64,000 bases of DNA from Allodiplogaster sudhausi (lineage: Eukaryota > Nematoda > Chromadorea > Rhabditida > Diplogasteridae): contig CALZFC010000016.1 in the NCBI GenBank assembly GCA_945643635.1, positions 3,846,001 through 3,910,000 on the forward strand, written 5' to 3'. The notes under the pieces were generated by a model. That model saw only the letters and a program-made list of their open reading frames with translations, was not told the DNA's origin and searched no databases. A program made the position numbers and the translations under genes. Shown one piece after another: positions 30,700 through 42,139 of this stretch. The first letter of the stretch is position 1. Every line of letters starts with the position of its first letter.

Positions 30700-30945
30700 T
30701 CAATTTAACAATTTGAAGTCGAACACTTATAAGACATATGTATGAACTTGTATTTTCTTTCTTCTAGTAATTGACCTTAATATTCTTGCCAAGCCACCTC
30801 CGCATCAGGGAGCAAGCATCGTACATGCATATATAACTTAGCCGGGCGAGCAAAACCACCTGGTTAGTTTAAAAACTCCGTGTCCGCATAAAGTTCACAG
30901 ATTAGATGATTGAAGCGTTGTCGAAATCCAGGATTCCATCTAGCT
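30700..30945 (+). repeat. M2-M3 copy
   Basis: TTTGAAGTCGAACACTTATA, TAGTAATTGACCTTAATATTC, CTTAGCCGGGCGAGCAAAACC with the core at 30853, and a shortened AAGTTCACAGATTAGATG. Confidence 0.78.
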
Positions 30946-31019
30946 CGATTAATATGTAATTATAATACAAACTCGATATTTGCACAAAAAGTTTTAGAAG
31001 TCAATAGCTCATTGGAGAT

Positions 31020-31270
31020 TACAAACATCAATTATGGAAATCAAAACGAAATTGCAATGTGCTATAAATTTTCTATTAACTCTACATATATGCATGAGTA
31101 CTTATGTCACCAAATATTTAATCATTATCATTCATAGAGTGCTGTTAAAGAAGTCCAATGGAACCAAGTAGATCAGCCTTTTATGCAAAACGTTGAAGTT
31201 GCGGTATTACAAAATATTTTTTATACGTATTATATAATTTACGAATGTGTTTTGCTGACTTTCGATTGAT
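31020..31270 (+). repeat. ~240-bp AT-rich repeat F (copy 1)
   Basis: AATTATGGAAATCAAAACGAA through TGTCACCAAATATTTAATC and GTGTTTTGCTGACT. A collinear copy lies at 32866-33090, and both are followed by GGCTCCGGCTCCG-type sequence. Confidence 0.82.
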
Positions 31271-32021
31271 CGGCCTCGGCTCCTCGAGCTCGACTCCGGC
31301 TCTATATAGCTCCGGCTCCGTCCATTTTGGATGATGGGGGGGGAGGGTGGAGGGTGGTGATGATCTGGTTACTGTAAGGAATAAGAAGTATGTGGAAACA
31401 AAGGCGAGTACACAAACATTCTAAGACTTCTTTTCCTTCTACAACTATCATTTCTGTCGCGAGAATACAAAATGCACGAAAAAGGGCAGCAAAAAGAGAA
31501 ACTATCAAACATGTTCACTCCTCGAAAGTCACGTGTAGATTCGTCGAATCGGTAACAGTCTTCGTTTTCTCCTTTGAAGCGATTTATAGAACACAAACAA
31601 ACTTCCAACGAAAATCATTAAACGTATTTGATCCCATCATTTCAGCAGAATAGAACAGTGGAAACCACCGTTTTGATGAAAATGAATGTACAAAAGGTCT
31701 TTATTTAAATTTAACATTTAAAATTGTGAAAAAATCAAGCATATGAGAATACATACTTTTACTCTCCTTCCTTGTTCTCTTAAGTGGTAGTAGAGCGAGA
31801 GAACAGGACGAAAGAATGAGAAGTGAGGTAGGGATACGGAAAGCAAACTAAAAAAATGGAACATCGTTTGTATAAAAAAAATAATTCAACCTATCCATTT
31901 TTGGTGCTCTATACAAATTAGGATGTGAAAGAAGTGAAGGAAGAATAGAAGATATGTGTATATAGTATGCAAAACTCGTCAAATTGCTCGGCATCTGGGG
32001 AGAGAGAATCTTTAAATGCGT

Positions 32022-32430
32022 GCATTATTATGATTGCATGCCACAAACAGGAGCACACCCGTGTCAAGCTCACGAGGAGACACCAGACGAATGCCTTTTG
32101 AAGGGGAAACATGACACATAGCCCCTTGTGTTATGTCTGTCTCTTCTCCAATATCATTCTCCTTTTACAATAACCAGCCGGCGCTTCATACCGCGTATAA
32201 ATCCGTAGATATTTACGTTGCAACATAAAATATTTCAATTTAACTATTTGAAGTCGAACATTCATAGGATATAAGAATTCCAAACTTTTCCTTTTATAGT
32301 TGATCTGTAAATATAACAAAATCAATGAACATACAGACAGTTTCGCCTGAATTGTATGAATTGTGCAGTCGGCAACATCTTTGCCATTCCCTGCAATGTT
32401 GCAATAAAGCTTCATATTTTCTCCTAATTT
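32022..32430 (+). repeat. ~420-bp repeat (M1 tail, M2, M10), copy 2
   Basis: Collinear with 20165-20590, including CTTTTACAATAACCAGCCGG and the GCAATGTTGCAATAAAGC end. Confidence 0.85.
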
Positions 32431-32448
32431 TCGGATTTTAAAATCAGA

Positions 32449-32578
32449 TGCGTGCCGGGCCCGGGCTGGCCCGCGTTCGATATGGCCGGGCCCGGCCCGG
32501 GCATGCCCGCAAATTTATATTGGGCCGGGCCTTTAAAAATCACCACCGGCCCGGACCCGGCCCGGGCCGCCCACCCCT
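32449..32578. mobile_element. GC-rich short element with a hAT-like end
   Basis: About 130 bp dominated by GGCCCGGGC runs. Its right edge reads as CAGGGGTGGGCGGCCCGGGC on the minus strand, the typical CAGGGGTGGGC start of many hAT elements. The left edge, CAGATGCGTGCCGGGCCCGG, is a diverged match in inverted orientation. No clear 8-bp target duplication is visible. A short non-autonomous element is the likely reading. Confidence 0.45.
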
Positions 32579-32589
32579 GATCAGATTCT

Positions 32590-32605
32590 ATAGAGAGAGT
32601 GAGAC

Positions 32606-32645
<40 letters not shown>

Positions 32646-32870
32646 TCCAAAACAGCCGCAAAGCCAGATGCCGTGGTCGCGCGTCGTTTAATTTGCTTTA
32701 TTAAAAAAAAAACCAGTTATTATACAATTAAAAACAAATAATTGGTGCTTAATTAAGCAATAATATATAACTTAGTCGGGTGGTAAAACCACCTGGTTTG
32801 CTTAAGAATATTTTTAACGCCTTTTTATGGTTATTATTTGAAAAAAACTGTCCGTGTTCGCATCAATTAT
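32590..32870 (+). repeat. Purine tract, module E, M3 core
   Basis: Module E (32640-32765) runs straight into CTTAGTCGGGTGGTAAAACC and the AAAACCACCTGG core at 32787, without the M1 and M2 modules that lie between them elsewhere. Confidence 0.78.
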
Positions 32871-33237
32871 GGAAATCAAAAACGAAATTGCGATGTGCTA
32901 TAAATTTTCCTTTAACTCTACATGTATGCATGAGTCCTCATGTCACCAAATATTTAATCATTATCGTTCATAAAGTGCTGTTAAAGAAGCATAATAAAAG
33001 AACGTCAGCCTTTTATGAAAAACGTTGAAGCTACGTCATTAACAATATTTTTATACGTCTTATATAATTTATAAATGTGTTTTGCTGACTCCGGCTCCGG
33101 CTCCGTCGGCTCGGAGTCAATGATTCAGGCCAACCGTGTGCTGCAGCAGGGTGAGGGTTGGAAGGGGGATAATTGTGGGTGAGAGATACGATCAAGGATC
33201 AAAGAGAGAGAGAGAGAGAGAGAAAGAGAGAGGAGCG

Positions 33238-33301
<64 letters not shown>

Positions 33302-33824
33302 AATGAGAGTCAAAGTGAGAGTCAAAGTGAGAAGGAGAATGAAAGAATGAGAGAGTGAAAGAGAACGTGAGTGAGAGAGAGACGATGTTGCCATTTCATG
33401 TCAGCTGTACAAAGAAATAAATATGTACTAATAAAATATGTACACATGCAATATGTGCATACTATACGATTCTTTTTTCTCCATCTGTAAAGGAAAAATT
33501 CGTTAATATTTAATACATGTCATTAAAAACTGCAAGAATATCGCGGAGTTTTGTCGTGGTAAAATGGATTCACTTGCCCTATGCTTAAAATGTATTGCGC
33601 ATCGTTACTGCACGAAAATTCAATTATAAACCTCGAAACAGCCATCTCCACGACTGTCAGCAAAGGATATCGGAGATCTAACAATAAGAGAGGAGGATTC
33701 CAGTATTCATTTCTAGACCTTTAGCTCTCCGTAAGCCGCTTATCTTTTACCAATCTTTTAGTTACATACATTTTCAATCCTCGCATCTACAGATCGAAAG
33801 CAACTGGATCCGTCATTGCATTTC

Positions 33825-33945
33825 TAGCTTGCAAACGCTGCAAAACCGCCATTCACAATTTTGATGCACTACTATATATATATACATGGCAGCGCCCATT
33901 GCAAACTTTTGCTCAGTCTCATATTCCATCGATTCAAATCAAATT
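33825..33945 (+). repeat. Module M9 (copy 2)
   Basis: CTAGCTTGCAAACGCTGC, AAAACCGCC core, ACATGGCAGCGCCCATTGC and CTCATATTCCATCG. Confidence 0.72.
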
Positions 33946-34439
33946 ATTTCTAAATGTTAGTAACGAGTATTTGCTTCGAAAATTGTGTAATAATTTGTTT
34001 TTTATTAAATTAAACAATAAAACAACGAGTGACTTTGCGCTGTTTTGGCTCTCTCTCTCTCTTTCCTTCAACATTCGAAAGAAGCATATGTATGTACAAA
34101 CAGATTTTTTGAGAATATTTGAAACCATTTGTTCATGCACAACTGTGGCATCCGCTGTTCTCTTCCATTGAATTGATGGTATGAATTAGATTTGGCGTTC
34201 GTTTCTCTCTCTCTCTCTTTCTCTCTCAACCACCCTTCTCTGTCAACCTATCTCTCTGTTCCTCCATCTCAATATCTCAATTTTTCGCTCTCAATTGTGT
34301 CACTTCCTCGTTTTCTAGCAGCGCATGTATAAAGGCCTGATTTTATTACTTTATTTTTTAACAGATGATGTAAACGGTGGATGGTTCCCCAGCATTCTTT
34401 CTTCAATTTTCCTTCTTCCTTTCTCTCTCTCCCTCTCAC

Positions 34440-34820
34440 CTTTGATAAGTGGTTCGAATGGAAAGAGTCATCAACTTATGGATTGCGTTGGCTCATACAA
34501 ACGATGCCAACTTTATACCGCCTTAAAAGTTGTTTAAAGAATTCTCATAGGACATATGTATAATGATATTTATAATTAAAGGAGCTGCCGCCCGCTCAAG
34601 CGACTGCTCCGACAGCGACGAAGACACTGAGAAGAAGGAAGCAGCCAAGAAGACAGAAGCAGCCTCGGACGACTCGAGTTTGTCGAGTGATTAGAGAGAA
34701 GGTCGGATTCGCGCCATTCGAGCAACCAAAGTTACGTATATCAGAACTTTCCGCGAACTATCGTCGAACTTTCCTCGATCTCTCAGTTATTAGCTGTACT
34801 TGTTTAAATAATTCTTTGGT
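34440..34820 (+). pseudogene. Captured intron plus last exon of an acidic Ser/Lys protein (copy 2)
   Basis: The exon 34582-34694 reads ARSSDCSDSDEDTEKKEAAK, then KTEAASDDSSLSSD and TAG. The preceding ~140 bp and following ~125 bp match copy 1. The frame is preserved in both copies, so capture was fairly recent or selection acts on the source of both. Confidence 0.6.
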
Positions 34821-34827
34821 TCTCTTA

Positions 34828-35400
34828 CGGAATTAGTGCAAGTAATTTAAAGTATAGTCAGATAAGAATTAGAGCAATTACGAGCATAAAATGTGGTAAC
34901 TACCTGTGAGGCTTGATCTTCAGGCAAATCAATGAAGTACTCGAAAAATTAACTAACAATAAGTGCGCATAATTGAAGATGAGGAGGTGCTAATTGTTTT
35001 GGCATACGTCTAGTTGATCTGTAAACATAAACGAGGCACAAAATCAGTGAAAACACAGACAGTTTCGCCTGACTTGTATGAATTGTGCAGTCAGCGACAT
35101 CTTTGCCATTCACTGCAATGTTGCAATCAAGCAGACGGGTCGCTTTAATTTTTTCTAATTTCAAGCAGCATTTTTTCTCCTTAATTTACATATTATAATT
35201 TAATGAAGCGTGCTCAATATTAGATAAATTAGAAATCAAAATATAATTATAGAGAAAGGTATTTTTGAAGAATATTTTAAACTTTGTAAATTTATAGTTG
35301 CGCCTTCACAAAATGAACGGTGGTTTCCATTGCTCTATTCTTCTGAAATGGAAGTTGGAAATAGATCATATGCTGTTCTGTTCGAAGATTGTCTTACTTA
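34828..35400 (+). repeat. Exon-like repeat (copy 2), M10, R3
   Basis: The order is 34828-35015 (see 23590), then M10 (35065-35140, GTGCAGTCAGCGACATC and GCAATGTTGCAATCAAGC), then R3 with the ACGGTGGTTTCCATTGC core at 35320. Confidence 0.75.
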
Positions 35401-35513
35401 GTCCATAATTACAGGATTCTATAAATTATTGCTTGGCCGTACGAATCAGCCGGTAGCGTTGTGTCGGACTCGGAAAGTCTAAATTGAACACAGCTACTAA
35501 ATGTCAGGAGTCC

Positions 35514-35545
<32 letters not shown>

Positions 35546-35592
35546 CTCATTTTTTATCTTTTTATTTCTCTCTTCTCTTTTTTCTCTCTCCT

Positions 35593-35623
<31 letters not shown>

Positions 35624-36039
35624 GTCTCGCTGTGGACACTCCTTCAAGACCAACGAAGTGAAACTTGGTATACTATTATTATTTGTCTACAACAAATAAT
35701 AATAGCATTCCAAGTTTCATTTTGTTGTACTGTTGTTTCTATAATAAAAAAAACATTAACGTTAAAGAGCGCCCATGTGGTTTGCATCTGGGTTAATATC
35801 ACTAATGAGACTGCATAGATTCTCAGCTTTGATACACCGAGATAATAGACCTCACGCCTTGAACAGAGAAAAAGTCTTCATCAATGAAATTTTCTGGCGC
35901 TCTTGAAAGTGGAAAAAAATAATGACATTCTCTATCACTTGGTCTTTTTCTCTATCGCTCTCTATCTCCCAATATTCTCCTTCAATCTCTTTCTTTCTCC
36001 CCTTCCACTCTTTTCTCTCTCTCACTGTGCTAAATATCG

Positions 36040-36400
36040 ATTGTTTCCTATTTATCGTGCAAGTACATAATATGTCTGTGCGCAGAATGCGTCAAGGATA
36101 GGCAATGATCGTTTTGGCAAGAGAGTTGCTGGTGGGGAAGAAGGGACCCATTTCCTGGTAAATGGTGATTAGCATCGTAGTGGGGGGGGGGAGGGGGGTA
36201 TTTGAATAGAATATTAAAGAACGCGACTCACAACCCTCACCGTGTCCATTCCAGATGGGTAATTTCATGTGTTGTATTCATTTGCGAGAGATCTCTTCTC
36301 TAACTAAGTTAGATCATTTTACTCTTTCAGTAACAAGCCAGACCGCCAACTTATATATATATAAGTTGGCGGGCGGGCAAAACCACTTGTTTGCATAAAA
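36040..36400 (+). repeat. M1 joined to M3 through a perfect palindrome
   Basis: M1 (GATTGTTTCCTATTTATCG through CCAGATGGGT, ending CTCTTTCAGTAACAAGCC), then a 30-bp perfect palindrome (36343-36372) and the M3 core AAAACCACTTG at 36379. M2 is absent. Confidence 0.78.
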
Positions 36401-36609
36401 ATATTCTGTTGCATTCAAGCACAGGGCTTGCTTTATGTATATTCCATTTTTAGCAATAATCTTTCTCCATAATATCCTTACTCTCTCTCTCTCTCTCTCT
36501 CTCTCACTCTTTCTCTCCCCCTCTCTCCTTCTCTAATCTCATCAATTCCAACGCAATGTTTGCAATTCTTCTTATTACGTACTTTGATGCCTTCTATTCC
36601 TCTATTGCT

Positions 36610-37290
36610 TCTATCATTTACTCATTTTCTGTCTGATAACCCAAAAAGGATAGATTGTAATATTTCAATTCGAAACAGCCTATATAAATGGAGGATGTTT
36701 AATGGTATCATAAGAACAGTATTTTTGTTTAATTTTTTTTTTCTTGATGACATCGAATTTGGTTTCCAACCAGGTGGTTTCTACACGTTCACACTCAAGG
36801 AAAGCAATCTTTCTGGAACTGCTTCCGCTCATTGGGTTGAAGAAAATCATAATTAAAATTCAATCATTGCTATTCGACATTCCATTCTATTGGAGAAGTG
36901 GTTAACGCCCATTTACTTTCCCAATCTCTACCTCTCTTCGCATTCCTCAGGCTTTTCTCTCTCTGTCTCTCTCTGTCTCTCTCTCTCTCTCTCTTTCGCT
37001 CTTCCTCCTTCGCGGATGGATGCGAGAGACCAAAAAAGAGAGAACCATTCTTATATTATTAAGCATTCTATTGTTCTTCGATTTTACAAATTAGCCTTAA
37101 TTCAAAATTGATAATAATTATTATAATTTATCGTAATTCCAAAAAGGAGAATGAAAAAAATTAAAACTGAAATTTTTTCAGAATATTTAAATATTTCACG
37201 GCATCACTAAAGCAGTGGCGGTTTTCGCTGTTATATTCTACTGAAATGGATAAGGTTCGGATGTTTTCGTGATCGTCAACTGACTTCCAA
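36610..37290 (+). repeat. Module R2 with downstream block (copy 2) and R3
   Basis: Collinear with 2885-3400 (AACCAGGTGGTTTCTACACG, GGATGGATGCGAGAGACC, TAATAATTATTATAATTTAT), then R3 with a GTGGCGGTTTTCGC core near 37215. Confidence 0.8.
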
Positions 37291-37588
37291 TCACTCCACA
37301 TGTTGTCACATCATTGTTTGATATACGACTCTCTCTCTCTTTCTCTCTCTTCTAAAAAAAGAGACATGGGACTGCTGCAGAAAGAGAGTCAAGGGAAAAC
37401 GCCATTGCAGAGGTCGCCATTGCAGCAAGTTAAGGAGGAAATTTTCCAGCCATTTTCAGGTCGTTAGCGATTTATTCCTTAATTACCGGAATTATGTAAA
37501 AGATAAAATAGTTAAATAAAATTCCTTTTTTTTCAATCAAAGAGAAGCAGACTATCATGATAAGAATCCCCAAACAAACATTGCTAAC

Positions 37589-37669
37589 CTCAGTGTTGTA
37601 AGCTTCCGCAATGAACCGTTTGAATACCAATTCGACGTTCCCATCATCTGGTTTTACTTCTCTTCCGGC
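37589..37669 (-). CDS. Orphan exon, unrecognised
   Basis: On the minus strand an 81-bp phase-0 exon lies between TTTCAG and GAG|GTTAGC. It reads AGREVKPDDGNVELVFKRFI and AEAYNTE. GC content and splice signals fit a real exon. No partner exon was found nearby, and the surroundings are repeat modules, so it may be a captured exon or belong to a gene with long introns. Confidence 0.4.
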
Positions 37670-38219
37670 CTGAAAATTTTCATTTCAAGAAAATTTTTAT
37701 TGTGTCAAGAAAAGTGAAAACTTGGAAGCATTTGGTCTCTCACACAATCACTACTGAGAAAGGTTAATTAATTTATTTATTTATTCATAAATCAAGAATG
37801 ATGTGGCGACCATAGCATATAATATGTGATAAGATAGATACCAGTTGTTCCATTATTTTAGTTATTTTACGGATGATATATGTATATGGATGGTGAAAAT
37901 TTTTGAAAAAAAAAACATTGCAGCAATACATTTTTTTTAAGTGGTTCACAGCCCATTCGTTTTCAACCAGGTGGTTTGCACGCGTTCACGCTCAAGGAAA
38001 GCAGTCTTTCTCCAATCAAATCTGATCCAAGAAGAAGTGCACCTGATGTCAGAATTATAAAGCCATTATTTATAAACGAAGAGTAATCTATAAAATTGAC
38101 CAAATAATGTGGCTTTAGCTGCACAAATTAACACGCGCATTTACATCGGTCCGATCTCTAATGATCTTGTTTCATTTCATTCTCTCTCCCTCTATCTTTC
38201 TTTCTCTCTCTCACTCTTT

Positions 38220-38420
38220 CTATCTCCTCTACTTGTCTCAACAGTCACGTTAGCTTTGCTAGTGAGAGAGAGAAAGAGAAACACAGTTTCACCTGATTTT
38301 TTTTGAGAATACTTAAGCCTTTCGTATATTTATAATTACGCCTTCACAAAAGAACAGATGGTTTCCTTTGCTCTCTTCTACTGAATTGAAAATTTGAAAT
38401 AAATTCCATGTTGTGTAGTA
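38220..38420 (+). repeat. M10 start joined to R3
   Basis: CTTGTCTCAACAGTCACGTTAG and GTGAGAGAGAG, then GAATACTTAAGCC, CTTCACAAAAGAACAGATGG and CTACTGAATTG. Confidence 0.65.
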
Positions 38421-38524
38421 GAACGGGACTGCGCCATTCCAGAGGTATATACAAACGTTCTTCATTTTCTTATTGTTACACCTTCATGAAGCCATGGATG
38501 AAATAAACACTCAGGCACGTAGCA

Positions 38525-38562
38525 GTCAAAATGATACGTATAACTATACGTATCATTTTGAC
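38525..38562. repeat. Perfect 18-bp-arm hairpin
   Basis: GTCAAAATGATACGTATA and its exact reverse complement, separated by two bases (AC). Confidence 0.95.
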
Positions 38563-38799
38563 AACTGGGGATGATATGCAAATACACCTGTAGTTTATCT
38601 CATACATAGCTACATATTTTTACCAGTTGTCAATGTTTTTACCAATGTTTCCTGTATGTCTGATTCAGGCCTACCGTGAGCTCTGGCAGAGCGAGGGCTG
38701 GAAGGGGATTTCTATTTTGTTTTTAAATATATTTTGTTCATGAATCGAGCAGACAAAGTTGTGTGTGCAAGTGTTGACTAATGTGGATGATAGGTAAAT

Positions 38800-39260
38800 A
38801 TTTATGATTGTTTAGAAGAAGTCTTGAAAAATAGTTCCCTTTTTTGCCATGTAAACAATCCAAATGATGTATATATAGCTTCTTTTTCTAATTGACCTAA
38901 CAATAAGTATATAAATGAGCGACCTAGGCGAGCGAGGACCGGCCATCTAACATCACAGATGCATATATAACTTAGCCGGGTGGCAAAACCACCTGGTTTG
39001 CATAAAAATATTCTCAGCACCTATTTATCGTTATTATTAAAAAAAAACTCTCCGTGTTCGTTGATTAGAAGATTGAAATCTTTCCGCCGGCGTCTTATCT
39101 TCCTCTCTCTTTTTTTTCTATTTCCTCATATTATCTGCCATTTATCTTTCCATCACATTGTGCTCCTCTCTCACTCTCACTCCCTCTCTATCTCCCTCAA
39201 TCACTCTCTCTCTACTTCTCTCTTTCTTGCTCTCACTCTTTCCTCTCGCTCTCTCTCTCT
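38800..39260 (+). repeat. M2-M3 with (CT)n end
   Basis: TTTAGAAGAAGTCTTGAAAAA, TAATTGACCTAACAATAAG, CTTAGCCGGGTGGCAAAACC core at 38985, CGCCGGCGTCTTATCTTCC, then (CT)n. It leads directly into M7, skipping M6. Confidence 0.8.
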
Positions 39261-39272
39261 CTAACTAAATGA

Positions 39273-39515
39273 TGCGCTCTTTCTATCGTTGCCATCAATG
39301 GATTCTGCCTCGCGTCTGAGACGAAGGCCTCCATCCAATCTCCGGCCGAGGCCGGCACAATGCTCACCACTAAGAAGAAGCTGCAGAACGATAGTAGCCA
39401 CTCCTATTTGTATCTTTCTAGGTTGAAAGGACTGAAGCATTCGCGCGAGAGGAAAGTTGAAGGGGAGGGAGGAGTTGGAGGAAGACAAGTCGCGCGCTTT
39501 CTTGTCAGCAGCTGA
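39273..39515 (+). CDS. Gene fragment with an 80-codon open frame (module M7, intact copy)
   Basis: Open from after the (CT)n tract to TGA at 39513. It reads CALSIVAINGFCLASETKAS, IQSPAEAGTMLTTKKKLQND, SSHSYLYLSRLKGLKHSRER and ends GRQVARFLVSS. The first ATG gives only 49 residues, so if real it would be a 3' exon, the (CT)n supplying a pyrimidine tract. The copy at 9334-9600 has a stop and a frameshift. No family is recognised. Confidence 0.4.
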   Translation, partial: CALSIVAINGFCLASETKASIQSPAEAGTMLTTKKKLQNDSSHSYLYLSRLKGLKHSRERKVEGEGGVGGRQVARFLVSS

Positions 39516-39529
39516 CGGAGTCTTTCTCT

Positions 39530-39835
39530 TCTAGTGGGCGCGCTTCCGATTATTAGAGTTTTTATGATACCTTACACTGGTGCATCGACGCCAAATAATT
39601 GCGATAGCTTTTATGACGGCTGAACGTATGAAAACTACCGGAACATGCAAATGGATGATTAAGAATTTAGTTTTGCTTGAAACCCGTTCGTGTTTTTATT
39701 CCAGAAAATAATGAATAATTTAACGATCAGTTACTTCAATGAATGATTAATCAGAGATCAGAGGAGTGACGTGGACAGCGAGTCGCCGAAGAGACGAATG
39801 CCTCGGTTGCATTCTATAGAGAGAGTGAGACAGAA
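39530..39835 (+). repeat. Module M8, uninterrupted (copy 3)
   Basis: GATTATTAGAGTTTTTATG, GACGGCTGAACGTATGAAAAC (empty site), CCCGTTCGTGTTTTTATTCC, GATCAGAGATCAG-type stretch and GATTGCATTC-like end, then (GA)n. Confidence 0.83.
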
Positions 39836-39849
39836 GAGACCTCACCGCG

Positions 39850-40140
39850 TACCTGGGCATCAAAACCACCTGGTTTACTTAAAAATATTGTCAGCGCCTG
39901 TTTATGTTTATTGAAGAAAAAAAACTCTCGGTGTTCGCATAGAGTTAACTCATTAGATGATTGAACTCTTTTCGCCTGTGTCCTTTTTCCTTGACCGGAT
40001 TCCCATATCGCCATTCGGCTGCTACGAGTGGCGGCGGGCGAGGAGGAAGTTCCTTTGACGTCGGCGCCAACGCTGAAGGCGGCCGCGCCCCTCGTCGGAA
40101 TCTTCCGCCGCCCGCCTCCAGAGAAGCGAAAGCAAAATAT
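39850..40140 (+). repeat. M3 variant b
   Basis: CCTGGGCATCAAAACCACCTGG, GTTAACTCATTAGATG, CGCCTGTGTCCTTTTTCCTTG, GTGGCGGCGGGCGAGGAGG and AAGGCGGCCGCGCC. The last stretch is GC-rich. Confidence 0.78.
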
Positions 40141-40249
40141 CTTGTTAGTTTGAGCTTAAGAAATCTAAAGTCACTTTCTTTCTTTGTCGAACTTTCTCTC
40201 TTCTACCCTCTATCTCTATATTTTTTTCAATATTTCTTTAATTCCTCTC

Positions 40250-40620
40250 TCCTCATCTTGTCTCGACAGTCACATTAGCATTGTCAGTGAGCGAGCGAGT
40301 GGGAGAGAGAACCTGAAACAGCTTCAACTGACTTGTGCGAGTTGTGCAGTCAGTGACATCCTTTCCATTCTTTGCAATGTTGCAATCAAGCAGAAGACTA
40401 GCTTTTTTTCCAGTTTTTAGCAATAATTTTCTTTTTTTCAATTTTACAAGTTATAATTTATTGAAGCGTGCTTATCATTAAATAAAGTAGAAATAAAAAT
40501 TAAATTATGCATAAAGGTATTTTTAAGAATATTTAAACCTTTTGTATATTTATAAGTGCGCCTTTCCGCTGCTCCCTTCTCTTGAAACAGAAATTAGAAA
40601 TAGATGCAGTGTTGGATCAC
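40250..40620 (+). repeat. M10 and R3
   Basis: TTGTCTCGACAGTCACATTAG, GAGTTGTGCAGTCAGTGACATC, GCAATGTTGCAATCAAGC, then GAATATTTAAACCTTTTG and CTTGAAACAGAAATTAG. Confidence 0.78.
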
Positions 40621-40826
40621 GAGTTGCTTACACTGGAACTATTTCATATTAGCCCATGATTACCAGATACTTCAAATGGACAACGAAGATTATTATTTGG
40701 GCGTCCGAATCAGCCGCTATCGTTGTAATGGACGCTGACAGACAATGTTGAGCATATCTTGTAATAAATGGCAGGAGCACGAATGTCTGGTAACATGCAC
40801 AACGCAGAAACTTCACTTGCCAACTA

Positions 40827-40859
<33 letters not shown>

Positions 40860-41119
40860 ACTCTCGTCGTCTGTATGTGAGAAGGATGCAATCGATGACG
40901 AGATAATTGTTAACGAAATGCCAATGTATAATAATTATTCTAATACTCCAATAATAATAAATGGATTTCCATTGCAAATGTGCGATACTGGAACTAATTT
41001 TATAGGGGGGACGAAAAAGAGCAAGAGAGAGAGAGTGAGAGAGTAAAAGAGACAGCGGGGAGGGAGAAAGAGTGGTGCAGACAAAGAGCGAGTTATTGGC
41101 TAAGAGAATTAAAAAAAAA

Positions 41120-41840
41120 GAAGATAGCGCCTTCAGCGTTCCCCCCGTCAGCCGCCATTCGTAGCAGCTGAGCGCTGCCAAGGGAATCCGGTCAAGGAAA
41201 GAGGACACAGTCGAAAAGAGTTCAATCTTCTATTCACTGTACTCTTTGCGAGCACGGAGAGTTTTTTCTAATAACAAATATAAATGGGCTGCGACAATAT
41301 TCTTAAGCAAAGCAGGTGGTTTTGCCCGCCCAGCAACATTATTACATGCATGTGCAATGGTGCTTGCTGATTGTTATGGAAACAAATCCAAATTCATACA
41401 TCCTATGAATATTAAACTTCGAATAGTTAAGTTGAACTCTTTTATGTTACGATGTAAATGTGTATGGATTTATACAAATTACGGAACAGTTGTAAGAACA
41501 GCTGGCTGGTTACTGTCAGAGGAAAATGAAATTGGAGCAGAGATATCTGGCACACTCGCACAGTACACATGAACCTGACCATCTGGAATGAATACGGTGT
41601 GGGTTGTGTCATTCCCTATTCTCTACAAATACTACATCCCCACTAAATACAGTCACCAAATACAAACTATCCTTCCTATGGAAATACGTCTCTTCAACCC
41701 CCCCCCCTTCAGCTTCAGCCAAAACACGGTCTTCGGTCAGCCTAAAAAATCTGATCACATGGCTATCCGCGAGACACGTGCTGCGCACAGATATATTACG
41801 ATAAGCAAGAAACATCGTTCTTTGGCACTCCGAGAGATAG
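41120..41840 (-). repeat. M1 and M3 variant b, inverted orientation
   Basis: Reverse-complement copies: M3 variant b at 41120-41340 (core AGGTGGTTTTGCCCGCC at 41319) and M1 at 41500-41840 (CTGGTTACTGTCAGAGGAAAATG through CGATAAGCAAGAAACATCG). The module order is preserved relative to plus-strand copies, so the whole composite was inserted inverted. Confidence 0.8.
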
Positions 41841-42029
41841 CGAGAAAGGAGCAAGAGAGAGAATGAGAGAAAAAGAAAAAAAGAGAGAAAAGGAGCGAGA
41901 GAGGAAAAATGAAGAGAGAGAGAGAGAGAGAGAACGCTTATCGGACATATGTATATCATCTCTCTCTCTCTCTTCCTCGCTGAAAATCTCTCGACTTTTC
42001 TCTCAGAAAGTAACACCGAACCCGTCTCA

Positions 42030-42130
42030 TGCTTCAATTTTAATAGAATAGAGCAACGGAAACCACCATTGCTTAGTTAAGTAAACGTTGAAAAAGTTTG
42101 CATATTCTCCAAATAATACTATATATTTCT
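42030..42130 (-). repeat. Module R3, inverted
   Basis: TAGAGCAACGGAAACCACC and the following AAATATTCTCC-type stretch; see the plus copies. A (CT)n/(GA)n region lies just upstream. Confidence 0.65.
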
Positions 42131-42139
42131 AATTTATCG

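Noticed and set aside
36755..36860. FQPGG-FTLKESN reading of module R2 as a conserved small protein
   Set aside because: Copies at 3041, 11500, 21357 and 37968 break the frame or stop soon after; conservation is at the DNA level.
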